Shown here piece by piece: positions 29,120-37,156 of a stretch of DNA of 37,778 nt; positions within the stretch are counted from its first letter, which is position 1; each line of letters starts with the position of its first letter. The notes beneath the pieces were generated by a model, which saw only the letters and a list, made by a program, of their open reading frames with translations, was not told where the DNA came from and made no database searches. Origin of the DNA: Thiogranum sp. (GTDB lineage: Bacteria > Pseudomonadota > Gammaproteobacteria > DSM-19610); NCBI GenBank assembly GCA_022340245.1, contig JAJDOI010000125.1:1-37778 (forward strand), in the 5' to 3' direction. Made by a program: the position numbers and the translations under genes.

Positions 29120-30879
29120 CGATGGAAAAACGCAGTTTCGACACCCTGATCGTGGGCGCCGGCGGCGGCGGGTTGCGCGCCGCCTTGCAGCTGTCACAGG
29201 CCGACGCCCGCGTGGCGGTGGTCTCGAAGGTGTTTCCAACCCGCTCGCACACGGTGGCTGCGCAGGGCGGGGTGAACGCGGCGCTGGCGAATGTGTCGCC
29301 AGACAACTGGCACTGGCACATGTTCGACACCGTCAAGGGCAGCGATTACCTGGGTGACCAGGACGCGATTGAATACATGTGCCGGGCGGCGCCGCGAGCT
29401 GTCTACGAACTCGAACACTTCGGCGTGCCGTTTTCGCGCCTGGATAGCGGCAAGATCTACCAGCGTGCCTTCGGCGGCCAGAGCCGCAATTTCGGTGGTG
29501 AGCAGGCGGTGCGGACCTGTGCCGCCGCTGACCGCACCGGGCACGCCATACTGCACTCCCTGTACCAGCAGAACATTCGGGCGCGAACGCATTTCTTCGA
29601 CGAGTATTTCGCGGTTGATCTGGTGCAGAACCAGCAGGGGTATTTCCTCGGCGCCGTTGCCATGGACATCGCCAGCGGCGAACCGATCCTGATCGAGGCG
29701 AAGACCACGATACTTGCCACGGGCGGTGTGGGCCAGCTGTTCCGCACCAATACCAACGCGCTGGTGAACACCGGAGACGGCATGGCCATGGCGTTGCGCG
29801 CCGGCATACCGCTTCAGGACATGGAGTTTTTTCAGTTCCACCCCACCGGTATCGCCGGCAAGGGGATGTTGATCACCGAGGGGGCGAGGGGCGAGGGTGG
29901 CTATCTGCTCAACGGTGACGGCGAACGTTTCATGGAACGCTACGCACCCAACGCCAGGGATCTCGCCAGTCGGGACGTAGTCAGTCGTGCCATCGCCACC
30001 GAAGTGCGCGAGGGACGCGGCGTCGGACCGAACGGCGACCATGTGCTGCTGAAGCTCGATCACCTCGGCTCGGATATCGTCAAGAAGCGCCTGCCGGGCA
30101 TCCGCGACATGGTGATGACTTTCCTGCACATCGATCCCGCGGAAACGCCCATACCGGTATATCCAACGGCGCACTACACCATGGGCGGCATTCCCACTAA
30201 CCGCCACGGCCAGGTGGTTGTGCCGGTGCAGCAGGGGGCCGAGGAGCCGGTGCCGGGGCTGTATGCGGTTGGCGAGTGCGCCTGCGTATCGGTCCACGGC
30301 GCCAACCGCCTGGGCGGCAACTCCTTGCTGGATATTCTGGTGTTCGGCCGGGCCGCCGCGAACCACGTGATCAGGCATCTCAAAGAGCAGCGCTATCACC
30401 AGCCACTCCCGGAAGACGCAAGCGAGCCGGCCATGCAGCGGCTGGCGCGCTGGAACCGCGAGGGCAAGGGCGAGTCGATAGCGGGTCTGCGCATCGCGCT
30501 TGCCAAGACCATGGAAGAGCACTGTGGTGTGTTTCGCAATCAGGACGTGCTGCGGGAAGGTCAAGAGAAAGTGCTGGCGCTGCGCGAGCGCCTGGCCGAG
30601 GCTTATATTGACGACCATAGCCAGGTGTTTAACACCGCGCGCATAGAGGCCATGGAACTGGAAAATCTGGTGGACACCGCCCTGGCCACGGTGAGCTCGG
30701 CGCTGGCGCGCGAGGAGAGCCGCGGCGCGCACTCGCGTATCGATTTCCCGGAGCGCGACGACCAGCACTGGCTCAAGCACAGTCTGTTCAGCCTGGAAGA
30801 CCTCAAGATGGATTACAAGCCAGTGCGTATCAAGCCGCTGACGGTGGAGAGTTTTCCACCGAAGAAGAGAACCTACTGA
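29116..30879 (+). CDS. sdhA: succinate dehydrogenase flavoprotein subunit
   Basis: Catalytic subunit oxidising succinate to fumarate, with covalent FAD. The 587-residue product is one short of E. coli SdhA (588). It shows the Rossmann FAD motif LIVGAGGGGLRAAL, His45 in RSHTVAAQGG as the covalent flavin attachment site (same number as in E. coli), active-site segments QFHPTGI, LITEGARGEGG, HYTMGGIPTN, and GANRLGGNSLLD. FAD attachment needs SdhE, encoded 790 bases downstream. The start is ATG 29116 (ATGA with sdhD); a second ATG is two codons later. Confidence 0.98.
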   Translation: MTMEKRSFDTLIVGAGGGGLRAALQLSQADARVAVVSKVFPTRSHTVAAQGGVNAALANVSPDNWHWHMFDTVKGSDYLGDQDAIEYMCRAAPRAVYELEHFGVPFSRLDSGKIYQRAFGGQSRNFGGEQAVRTCAAADRTGHAILHSLYQQNIRARTHFFDEYFAVDLVQNQQGYFLGAVAMDIASGEPILIEAKTTILATGGVGQLFRTNTNALVNTGDGMAMALRAGIPLQDMEFFQFHPTGIAGKGMLITEGARGEGGYLLNGDGERFMERYAPNARDLASRDVVSRAIATEVREGRGVGPNGDHVLLKLDHLGSDIVKKRLPGIRDMVMTFLHIDPAETPIPVYPTAHYTMGGIPTNRHGQVVVPVQQGAEEPVPGLYAVGECACVSVHGANRLGGNSLLDILVFGRAAANHVIRHLKEQRYHQPLPEDASEPAMQRLARWNREGKGESIAGLRIALAKTMEEHCGVFRNQDVLREGQEKVLALRERLAEAYIDDHSQVFNTARIEAMELENLVDTALATVSSALAREESRGAHSRIDFPERDDQHWLKHSLFSLEDLKMDYKPVRIKPLTVESFPPKKRTY

Positions 30880-30966
30880 ATGCGCCGGCACAGGCATCAT
30901 CGAACCGTCGGTGCGTGTCGCGCACCGGCCCCGGCTTTCCCTTCTTCGTGGATGCAGGCAGGATAG
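30880..30966 (+). CDS. possible 28-residue ORF between sdhA and sdhB
   Basis: ATG 30880 directly follows the sdhA TGA and the frame runs 28 codons to TAG 30964-30966, four bases before sdhB. It fills the unusually wide 91-base gap exactly and has a basic start (MRRHRHHR). A 7-bp perfect hairpin, CGGTGCG (30909-30915) / CGCACCG (30921-30927), lies inside. I do not recognise it and cannot exclude chance; it may act by coupling ribosomes to sdhB rather than as a protein. Confidence 0.2.
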   Translation: MRRHRHHRTVGACRAPAPAFPSSWMQAG

Positions 30967-30970
30967 CGTC

Positions 30971-31672
30971 ATGAAATTCTCCATATACCGCTACGACCCC
31001 GACAGGGACGCCAAGCCCTACATGCAGGACTATGAGCTGCCCGAGGCGCAGATTCAGCCGGGCATGATGCTGCTGGATGCGCTGCTGCTTCTCAAGGCCG
31101 ATGACGAAACCCTGAGTTTCCGGCGCTCCTGTCAGGAAGGCGTGTGCGGCTCCGACGGCATGAACATTAACGGGCGCAACGGGTTGGCGTGCGTCACGCC
31201 GCTGGCGAGTTTGAACAAGCCGGTGGAAATCCGACCGTTGCCCGGTTTGCCGGTTATTCGCGACCTGGTCGTCGACATGGAACAGTTCTACCAGCAGTAC
31301 CGCAATGCCAAGCCCTATCTGATCAACGACGATCCCTGTCCGGAGGTCGAGCGCCTGCAGACGCCCGAACAACGCGACCAGCTGGACGGCCTGTATGAAT
31401 GCATCCTGTGCGCCTGCTGCTCAACCGCTTGCCCGTCGTTCTGGTGGAACCCGGACAAGTTTCTCGGCCCCGCGGCGCTGTTGCAGGCCTGGCGCTTTCT
31501 GGCCGATTCCCGCGACCAGGCCACCGAAGAACGGCTGAACAACCTGGAAGGGCCGTTCCGCCTGTTCCGTTGTCACACGATAATGAACTGTGTCGAAGTC
31601 TGCCCGAAGAACCTCAATCCAACACGAGCCATCGGCCGCATCAAGGAGCTGATGGTCAAGCGCTCGCTGTGA
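30971..31672 (+). CDS. sdhB: succinate dehydrogenase iron-sulfur subunit
   Basis: Electron-transfer subunit of complex II linking the flavin to quinone. The 233-residue product (E. coli 238) has three cluster regions: the [2Fe-2S] site Cys54, Cys59, Asp62 and Cys74 in SCQEGVCGSDGMNINGRNGLAC, with Asp in the third place as in E. coli; the [4Fe-4S] motif CILCACCSTACP; and the [3Fe-4S] pattern CHTIMNCVEVCPKNLNP. The ATG at 30971 matches the family start. The gap to sdhA (91 bases) is larger than usual; the stop overlaps sdhE in GTGA. Confidence 0.97.
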   Translation: MKFSIYRYDPDRDAKPYMQDYELPEAQIQPGMMLLDALLLLKADDETLSFRRSCQEGVCGSDGMNINGRNGLACVTPLASLNKPVEIRPLPGLPVIRDLVVDMEQFYQQYRNAKPYLINDDPCPEVERLQTPEQRDQLDGLYECILCACCSTACPSFWWNPDKFLGPAALLQAWRFLADSRDQATEERLNNLEGPFRLFRCHTIMNCVEVCPKNLNPTRAIGRIKELMVKRSL

Positions 31673-31911
31673 GTGAGCGGACGCGGCTGCGCTGGAAATG
31701 CCGGCGCGGCATGCTCGAACTGGACCTGCTGTTCGGAGACTTTCTGGACAGCGGTTATGAGCACCTCGATGCCGGGGAACGGCAGTCTTTCGACCACTTG
31801 CTGGATTACCCCGACGCTGTACTGCTGGAGTGGCTGATGGGAAGGATACAGCCCACCGACAAGGATGTCGTACAACTCGTTGACAAGATTCGATCAGCCG
31901 CTTCGGATTGA
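31669..31911 (+). CDS. sdhE: succinate dehydrogenase assembly factor SdhE
   Basis: SdhE (DUF339) promotes covalent attachment of FAD to SdhA. The 80-residue product (E. coli 88) has the diagnostic RRGMLELDLLFGDFLD near residues 11-27, in which the RGMxELD motif contacts SdhA, followed by the five-helix bundle segment with LLEWLMG. The start is GTG 31669 in a GTGA overlap with sdhB. The 3' end overlaps the next gene by 47 bases. Its place in the sdh operon supports its role; in E. coli the pair sdhE-ygfX is separate from sdh. Confidence 0.94.
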   Translation: MSERTRLRWKCRRGMLELDLLFGDFLDSGYEHLDAGERQSFDHLLDYPDAVLLEWLMGRIQPTDKDVVQLVDKIRSAASD

Positions 31912-32356
31912 ACTGGGGCGTTCGAGGCTGTTAACCGCTGCAGGTGTCGGGATACACGCAGCGGGTGCATTGAGCTGCCTGGTCGCCGCGCTGCATCCCT
32001 TCCTGCGGATGCTGCTGCTCGCGCTGGCGGGCGCACACCTTGTCTATTTCCTGCGTCGCCAGGTTGCCGCGACGGCTGTTGGCGCCATCAGTGCTATCGC
32101 CTGGGACAGGCAACGGGGCTGGCGGGTGTGCGCGGTGCCGGGTGGCTGGCAAGCGGCGCAGCCATTGATGCCGGTATTCGTTAGCGCGCAGCTGGTCGCG
32201 GTGCGTTTTCGCACGTCGAACCGAAGGGCCTGCAGTGCGCTGATTGTCGGTGACCGACTGGGGGCGGATGACTTCAGGCGCTTGCGGGTGCGACTGCTAC
32301 AGGCGGCGCGCAGTCAGCGAGATCAGGCTTTATTTGCCGCTCGGCCCGAGCGGTAG
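31865..32356 (+). CDS. ygfX: YgfX family membrane protein
   Basis: A 163-residue protein of the YgfX (CptA) family. In E. coli YgfX is the partner of SdhE and was reported as a toxin-like inhibitor of the cytoskeleton proteins FtsZ and MreB; later work places the pair in flavinylation. It has a basic start (LRIELGRSR), two membrane helices (about residues 22-43, 47-65) and a soluble C-terminal part. ATG 31865 lies 47 bases inside sdhE; TTG 31880 is a possible later start. The stop lies 34 bases inside the 3' end of the convergent GGDEF-EAL gene. Recognition rests on position and layout as well as sequence. Confidence 0.8.
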   Translation: MSYNSLTRFDQPLRIELGRSRLLTAAGVGIHAAGALSCLVAALHPFLRMLLLALAGAHLVYFLRRQVAATAVGAISAIAWDRQRGWRVCAVPGGWQAAQPLMPVFVSAQLVAVRFRTSNRRACSALIVGDRLGADDFRRLRVRLLQAARSQRDQALFAARPER

Positions 32357-34863
32357 TCGTTGAACCATCGGTTCAACGCCTCGAAGGGCAGCGGCCGGGC
32401 AATGTAGAAACCCTGGGCAATGTCGCATTTCTGCGCGCGCAGGCGCAACAGCGATTCCTGGTTCTCCACGCCCTCTGCGGTCACACTGAGGCCGAGGTTG
32501 TGGGCAAGTTCGATGGTCGAGTGCACAATTATTGCGTCATTTTCATCTTCCTGCATATTGATCACGAACGAGCGGTCGATTTTCAGCTCGTGCACGGGCA
32601 GCAGTTTGAGATAACCCAATGACGAAAAGCCGGTGCCGAAGTCATCTATGGCGAGATTGATATTCATTTGTCCCAGTTCGGTCAGTACTTCGCGGGCACG
32701 CACCGGGTCGTTCATCATCGCGCTTTCGGTGATCTCCAGGGTGAGCTTGTCCGCCGGGAAGTCGTGTTTTGTCAACAGCTGGGCAAGGGTCTGCGGCAGT
32801 TTCGGATCGCGCAGGTTCCAGGCGGACAGATTGACGGCAATCCCCAACCGCTGACCAGGCCCGGAAAAGTGCGCGTTCTGCGCCAAGGCCGTATCGATGA
32901 CCCATAGCGTGAGATCGTCGATGCGACCGGTGTGTTCGGCCATGTTCACAATACGCTCCGGGGGGATCGAGCCAAGCTGCGGGTGCGGCCAGCGCAACAG
33001 CGCCTCGACCGCAACCACCTCGTCGGTGCGCAGGTCAATCTGGGGCTGGTAATACAGTTGCAGATTGCAGCTGCAATCAAGCTCGGTGTGCAGATCGTCT
33101 ACCAGCGCGAGCCGGTCGGCGCTGTGTTCGCTGCGGGACAGATCGAAAAGTTCGAAACCCATATTGTTGTGTTTCGCCTGGTACATGGCAACGTCGGCCC
33201 TGCGCACGAGGGTCGCGCCATCCTGGCCGTGTTGCGGATAGACAGCTATCCCGATGCTGACACCCACGTGCAGGTTGAGTCGGTCGATGCGGAACACCTC
33301 TTTGAACAAATCCGCGATCTTGGCGGCGAACTGCCGCGCCTGCTCGGCATCGGTATCGGGCGCGACAATGGCAAATTCGTCGCCGCCCAGGCGCGCCACC
33401 GTATCGGATTCGCGCAAGACGCGTCCCAGGCGCTGTCCGACCTGCTGCAGCAGTTGATCCCCCACCGGATGACCGAGTGCGTCATTGACATCCTTGAATC
33501 GGTCCAGGTCGAGCAATAACAGCGCCATGGGCCGCCTGTCGCGTTTCGTCATCTGGATCGCGTGCTCCAACCGGTCCTGTAGCAGCATACGGTTGGGCAG
33601 ACCGGTGAGCGTGTCGTGCAGGGCCTGATGTTCCAGGGCGATCTGTCGCTGGTGGATCTGCTTGCGCATGGTATTGAAGGCCTCCACCAGGCGGTGGATT
33701 TCGCGACTGCTGCGCTCGTCCAGGCGGTGACCGGTGTCGTCCCCGTCGCTGGACAGTGCGTTGGCGATGCGTGCAATAGGGCGCAGCACCGAACGATCAA
33801 TCATGACATAGACCAGCACAACAAAAGCCAGTGCAACCGCGGCAAGACCCCATAACGCTGCGCTGATCTGGCTGGCCACACGGCGCACGGTCGCCACATT
33901 TTCAGCCGACCAGCTGGTAATGCCGTTTTCGATGGTTGTCAGCGCCGCGAACACCTGCTCCTGTTGCGGTCGAATGACAGTTTCCATGTAGTGCAGGTCC
34001 TGGCGCCAGACGCTGGCCGAACGCAGCTCCCTGGCCGCTTTCCAGTTGGTCTGCCAGCGCGTCGAGGCCTCTTGCATGGTGGCGAGGGCGTCTTCAGCGC
34101 CCAAATCCAGTTTGCCTTCCTCCTTCAGCACCCGCAGGTCTGCAAGTTGTGCTTCGATCTCCTGGTTGAGCTTGTCGATGTTCGCTTCCTGGGGGGTCAG
34201 TTCGATATTGTTCAGCCCCGCAAAGCGGATGATCACTGCCCGGAAATTGAGAATCTTCAGACGCCACAAGTCGCGTATCCGGTCAAAGCGGCCATAGAGA
34301 TCGGAGGCGTAGGGGCGTCCGTCGTTCTCGGCGATTTCGCGTAACGCCAGTGCCGCCGCCGTTTCGAAAGCAGTGTTGGGATTGAGCAGTTTCTCGGTGA
34401 TGTAAGGCAACAACGGGTAAACCCAGTTGGGGTCTTCACGCTGGGCCGTCAGGTAGTGTACTTTTTCTGTCAACACCGCAAGCGCGTCGCGCAGCCGCTG
34501 CACCTGTTCGGACAGTCCGGCGATATCGATTGCGGGGTTTTCCGACAGGCTGTGAAGTTCCTGGCGGGCGGAATTCAGGCTGGTTACCATATCTCGTTCG
34601 TACTGCGCGCCGGGCGAGATAAGGGTGGCGTTGAGGGCAATATCGGCCTTCCAGACCAGGTTGCGGATTCTGCCAATGGCTTCGCTTGCCCGGTCGCGTA
34701 ATTGCAGGGCTTCCGAATTGGTGTGAGAGACCTCGCTGGTGTAACGGTTGGCAAACATGGCGCAGGCAAGGAGAAAGATGCACACGCCGGTCGCGACCGA
34801 CAGATAGCGGGTCCTCAGACTGCTCCGCGACTTGGCGGAGGATGGGGTGGAGGCCTTTAGCAT
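32323..34863 (-). CDS. membrane HAMP-GGDEF-EAL cyclic-di-GMP protein
   Basis: An 846-residue inner-membrane protein from ATG 34863 (a TTG at 34938 would add 25 residues). It has a first membrane helix (about 20-37), a large periplasmic, mostly helical sensor part (about 38-325), a second helix (about 328-350), a HAMP region with SVLRPIARIANALS, then GGDEF at 493-497 and EAL at 620-622. The cyclase site is complete with an RxxD inhibitory site (RESD), and the phosphodiesterase residues LEITES, DDFGTGFSSLGYL, LKIDRSF and AEGVEN are present. It likely couples an outside signal to c-di-GMP turnover. It has no close neighbour on its strand. Confidence 0.93.
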   Translation of the reverse strand: MLKASTPSSAKSRSSLRTRYLSVATGVCIFLLACAMFANRYTSEVSHTNSEALQLRDRASEAIGRIRNLVWKADIALNATLISPGAQYERDMVTSLNSARQELHSLSENPAIDIAGLSEQVQRLRDALAVLTEKVHYLTAQREDPNWVYPLLPYITEKLLNPNTAFETAAALALREIAENDGRPYASDLYGRFDRIRDLWRLKILNFRAVIIRFAGLNNIELTPQEANIDKLNQEIEAQLADLRVLKEEGKLDLGAEDALATMQEASTRWQTNWKAARELRSASVWRQDLHYMETVIRPQQEQVFAALTTIENGITSWSAENVATVRRVASQISAALWGLAAVALAFVVLVYVMIDRSVLRPIARIANALSSDGDDTGHRLDERSSREIHRLVEAFNTMRKQIHQRQIALEHQALHDTLTGLPNRMLLQDRLEHAIQMTKRDRRPMALLLLDLDRFKDVNDALGHPVGDQLLQQVGQRLGRVLRESDTVARLGGDEFAIVAPDTDAEQARQFAAKIADLFKEVFRIDRLNLHVGVSIGIAVYPQHGQDGATLVRRADVAMYQAKHNNMGFELFDLSRSEHSADRLALVDDLHTELDCSCNLQLYYQPQIDLRTDEVVAVEALLRWPHPQLGSIPPERIVNMAEHTGRIDDLTLWVIDTALAQNAHFSGPGQRLGIAVNLSAWNLRDPKLPQTLAQLLTKHDFPADKLTLEITESAMMNDPVRAREVLTELGQMNINLAIDDFGTGFSSLGYLKLLPVHELKIDRSFVINMQEDENDAIIVHSTIELAHNLGLSVTAEGVENQESLLRLRAQKCDIAQGFYIARPLPFEALNRWFNDYRSGRAANKA

Positions 34864-34936
34864 ATTGTTATGATGCGCCCCTGCGGCACTGCCCTGCGTT
34901 TTTGATCTAATACGTTGTATTATCGGCAATAATGGC

Positions 34937-34953
34937 AAAGCGTTTAGCGCTTT
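34937..34953. other. inverted repeat between divergent genes
   Basis: AAAGCG (34937-34942) and CGCTTT (34948-34953) form a 6-bp stem with a 5-base loop in the 228-base region between the divergent GGDEF-EAL gene and the lipoprotein gene. It could be an operator; I see no convincing promoter pair in this stretch. Confidence 0.2.
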
Positions 34954-35049
34954 CCGGAATCGGCAAACTCACTACAGGTCGCTGGCTGGCAACACAAAAT
35001 GTTTATTAACAATCAGTTAGCCGGGCGCGCGCGGGGAGGGTTCGGCCTT

Positions 35050-35082
35050 ATGCGGTGCGGTAGCGACGGCGTTTTTTTTTGA
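35050..35082 (+). other. possible leader mini-ORF with T9 run
   Basis: ATG 35050 has a very good Shine-Dalgarno, GGGGAGGG at 35033-35040, and encodes MRCGSDGVFF before TGA 35080-35082; its last codons are a run of nine T (35072-35080). The lipoprotein start TTG 35092 is in the same frame nine bases after this stop and itself has only a weak ribosome site. Translation of the lipoprotein may depend on ribosomes leaving this leader, or the leader may be chance. Confidence 0.3.
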
Positions 35083-35091
35083 ACCAGGCGT

Positions 35092-36579
35092 TTGGCCCGA
35101 ACCGGTTTGCGTAACCTGCTTCTCACCATCTGTTTTCTGCTGTTCGCCTGTCAGGGTCGCGGCGGCGACGCCATCCGCTTCGGACTCGCCTCGGCGCCGA
35201 CCACGCTCGATCCGCGTTTTGCCACGGATGCCAGCTCGGAACGCATCGACCGCCTGTTGTATGCGCGGCTGGTGGATTACGACGCGCAGTCGCAACCGGT
35301 AGCATCACTGGCGAGCTGGCAGGTACTGAGTCCGACCCACTACCGTTTCCGGCTGGGTGGGACCGGGCGGGTCTTCCACAATGGAGAACGCCTCGGGGCC
35401 GCGGATGTGGCTGCGACCTACCGCTCCATACTCGATCCCGCAACGGCTTCCCCGCACCGCGGCACCCTGTCGATGATCGAACGCATCGAGGTGATCGACG
35501 AGGATACGCTGGATTTTTTCCTCAATCGCGCCGACCGGCTGTTTCCGGGCTATTTGTCCATTGGCATCCTGCCTGCCCGCGCAATCGCACAGCACCATCC
35601 CTTTAATCGTCAACCACTCGGGAGTGGTCCATTCCGCCTGCTGAACTGGGAGGATGCGGACCGGCTCAGGTTGCAGCGGCTGCGTGACCGACAGTCGTTT
35701 GTATTCGAACAGGTGAAGGATCCGACCATGCGGGTATTGAAGCTGCTGCGCGGCGAAATCGATCTCCTGCAGAATGATCTGCCGCCCGAACTGCTGCCGT
35801 ATCTCGAACGTCGCAAGGGTATTCGCGTCCAGCGTGCGCCCGGGAGCACATTCGCCTACCTCGGCTTTCAGTTGCAGGACCCGGACAGCGGACGCTATGC
35901 GGTGCGCCGGGCGGTGGCACTTGCCATCGATCGCCAGGCCATCATCGAGCATGTTTTTCACGGCGCGGCGCGACCGGCCTCGGCACTTTTGCCACCCGAG
36001 CACTGGGCGGGGGACAAAGCCCTGCCCGTCATCACGCCCGACCCGGCGCAGGCGAAAGCGTTGCTGGCGCAAGCCGGGTACGGCCCCGGGCATCCCCTGC
36101 GCCTGGTTTACAAGACCTCCAGTGATCCTTTCCGGGTGCGCATCGCGACCATTGTGCAACAGCAGCTGGCACGCGTCGGCATTGCCGTAGATGTGCGCAG
36201 TTACGATTGGGGAACGTTTTACGGTGACATCAAGGCCGGTCGCTTCCAGATGTACAGCCTCGCCTGGGTCGGGATCAGGTCACCGGATATTTTCCGATAC
36301 GCGTTTCACAGCGAGGCGCTGCCACCGGCCGGGGCCAACCGCGGCCGTCTCGACGACGCGGGGGTCGACCGGCTTATTGAACAGGCACAACAGGCGCAAA
36401 CGCGCGGGGCACAGGCCGCGGACTACCGGGCGCTGCAGCGCCGCCTGCTGCAACTGCTGCCGTACGTGCCCCTGTGGTACGAGGACCAGTACGCAGCCAG
36501 CAGCGAGCGCATTCGCGGCTATACGCTTGCGGCCGATGGCGCTTATGATGCACTGGTCGATACTGTCATCGTTCACTGA
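35092..36579 (+). CDS. family 5 (peptide) ABC-type substrate-binding lipoprotein
   Basis: A 495-residue lipoprotein of the DppA/OppA (SBP family 5) group, which bind peptides, nickel or other solutes for ABC importers. The signal peptide LLLTICFLLFAC ends at the lipid Cys20. The mature part begins IRFGLASAPTTLDPRFATDASSERI, the typical N-terminal lobe, and shows FHNGERLGAADVAATYRSIL, LGSGPFRL and a final YVPLWYEDQYAA. No permease or ATPase gene is seen, so it would be an orphan binding protein. The start is TTG 35092; a stop at 35080 excludes anything further upstream in frame. The next gene follows with no gap, suggesting one transcript. Confidence 0.88.
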   Translation: MARTGLRNLLLTICFLLFACQGRGGDAIRFGLASAPTTLDPRFATDASSERIDRLLYARLVDYDAQSQPVASLASWQVLSPTHYRFRLGGTGRVFHNGERLGAADVAATYRSILDPATASPHRGTLSMIERIEVIDEDTLDFFLNRADRLFPGYLSIGILPARAIAQHHPFNRQPLGSGPFRLLNWEDADRLRLQRLRDRQSFVFEQVKDPTMRVLKLLRGEIDLLQNDLPPELLPYLERRKGIRVQRAPGSTFAYLGFQLQDPDSGRYAVRRAVALAIDRQAIIEHVFHGAARPASALLPPEHWAGDKALPVITPDPAQAKALLAQAGYGPGHPLRLVYKTSSDPFRVRIATIVQQQLARVGIAVDVRSYDWGTFYGDIKAGRFQMYSLAWVGIRSPDIFRYAFHSEALPPAGANRGRLDDAGVDRLIEQAQQAQTRGAQAADYRALQRRLLQLLPYVPLWYEDQYAASSERIRGYTLAADGAYDALVDTVIVH

Positions 36580-37068
36580 ATGCCTATGCAAGACGACTAT
36601 CTGCAAATAGACCTGGACGCACAGCGCCTGCGCCTGTGGCGCGAAGGTGTGGTCTGCGCCGAGTATCCGGTGTCAACCGCGCGCAAAGGTGCCGGCGAAC
36701 GCATGGGGAGCGAACAGACACCGCGCGGCTGGCACCGGGTACGGGCAAAAATCGGTGCCGGCTGCGCCCCCGGCAGCGTCTTTGTCGGGCGCCGGCCGAC
36801 CGGCGAGATCTACACACCGGAACTCGGGTGTGCCCACCCGGAGCGCGACTGGATTCTGACCCGCATACTGTGGCTGTGCGGCAGTGAGCCCGGCAAAAAC
36901 CGTTTTGGTGATGTTGACAGTATGCGCCGCTATATCTATATCCACGGGTGCCCCGACAGTGAACCGCTGGGACAGCCGGGCTCCCACGGGTGCGTGAGGA
37001 TGAGCAACGCCGACATCCTCGCGCTGTACGATCAGGTCAGGATCGGTTTGCCGGTGTTGATAGCGTAA
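36580..37068 (+). CDS. YkuD-domain protein without signal peptide
   Basis: A 162-residue protein of the YkuD (L,D-transpeptidase) fold. The active-site motif is complete: IYIHG...SHGCVRMSNADILALYD, with the catalytic Cys in SHGCVRM. It has no signal peptide or membrane helix: the N-terminus reads MPMQDDYLQIDLDAQRLRLW. A periplasmic murein cross-linker is therefore unlikely; a cytoplasmic L,D-carboxypeptidase acting on recycled murein peptides, as described for YkuD proteins of Acinetobacter, is the better guess, though not proven by sequence. The ATG immediately follows the lipoprotein stop. Confidence 0.88.
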   Translation: MPMQDDYLQIDLDAQRLRLWREGVVCAEYPVSTARKGAGERMGSEQTPRGWHRVRAKIGAGCAPGSVFVGRRPTGEIYTPELGCAHPERDWILTRILWLCGSEPGKNRFGDVDSMRRYIYIHGCPDSEPLGQPGSHGCVRMSNADILALYDQVRIGLPVLIA

Positions 37069-37092
37069 TAACATAAAGCCATTTGCCTGATG

Positions 37093-37101
37093 TGGTATCA
37101 T
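37093..37101 (+). promoter_or_regulatory. candidate extended -10 promoter
   Basis: TGGTATCAT (37093-37101) is a TGn extended -10 with 5 of 6 matches in TATCAT. It lies in the 88-base gap before the ATPase gene; no -35 is visible. Confidence 0.35.
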
Positions 37102-37156
37102 ATCGGCAACCGAGGAGCTCCAGTTTAAACCCGATAACAATGTTGTCCTGACATAC

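Noticed and set aside
29194-30984. 596-codon open frame on the reverse strand
   Set aside because: It is antisense to sdhA, which is secure by length and motifs.
35072-35080. T9 run as a terminator
   Set aside because: No stable stem directly precedes the run.
35050-35092. T9 run as an on/off phase switch for the lipoprotein
   Set aside because: The leader and the lipoprotein are already in the same frame with a stop between them; loss or gain of one or two T does not join them.
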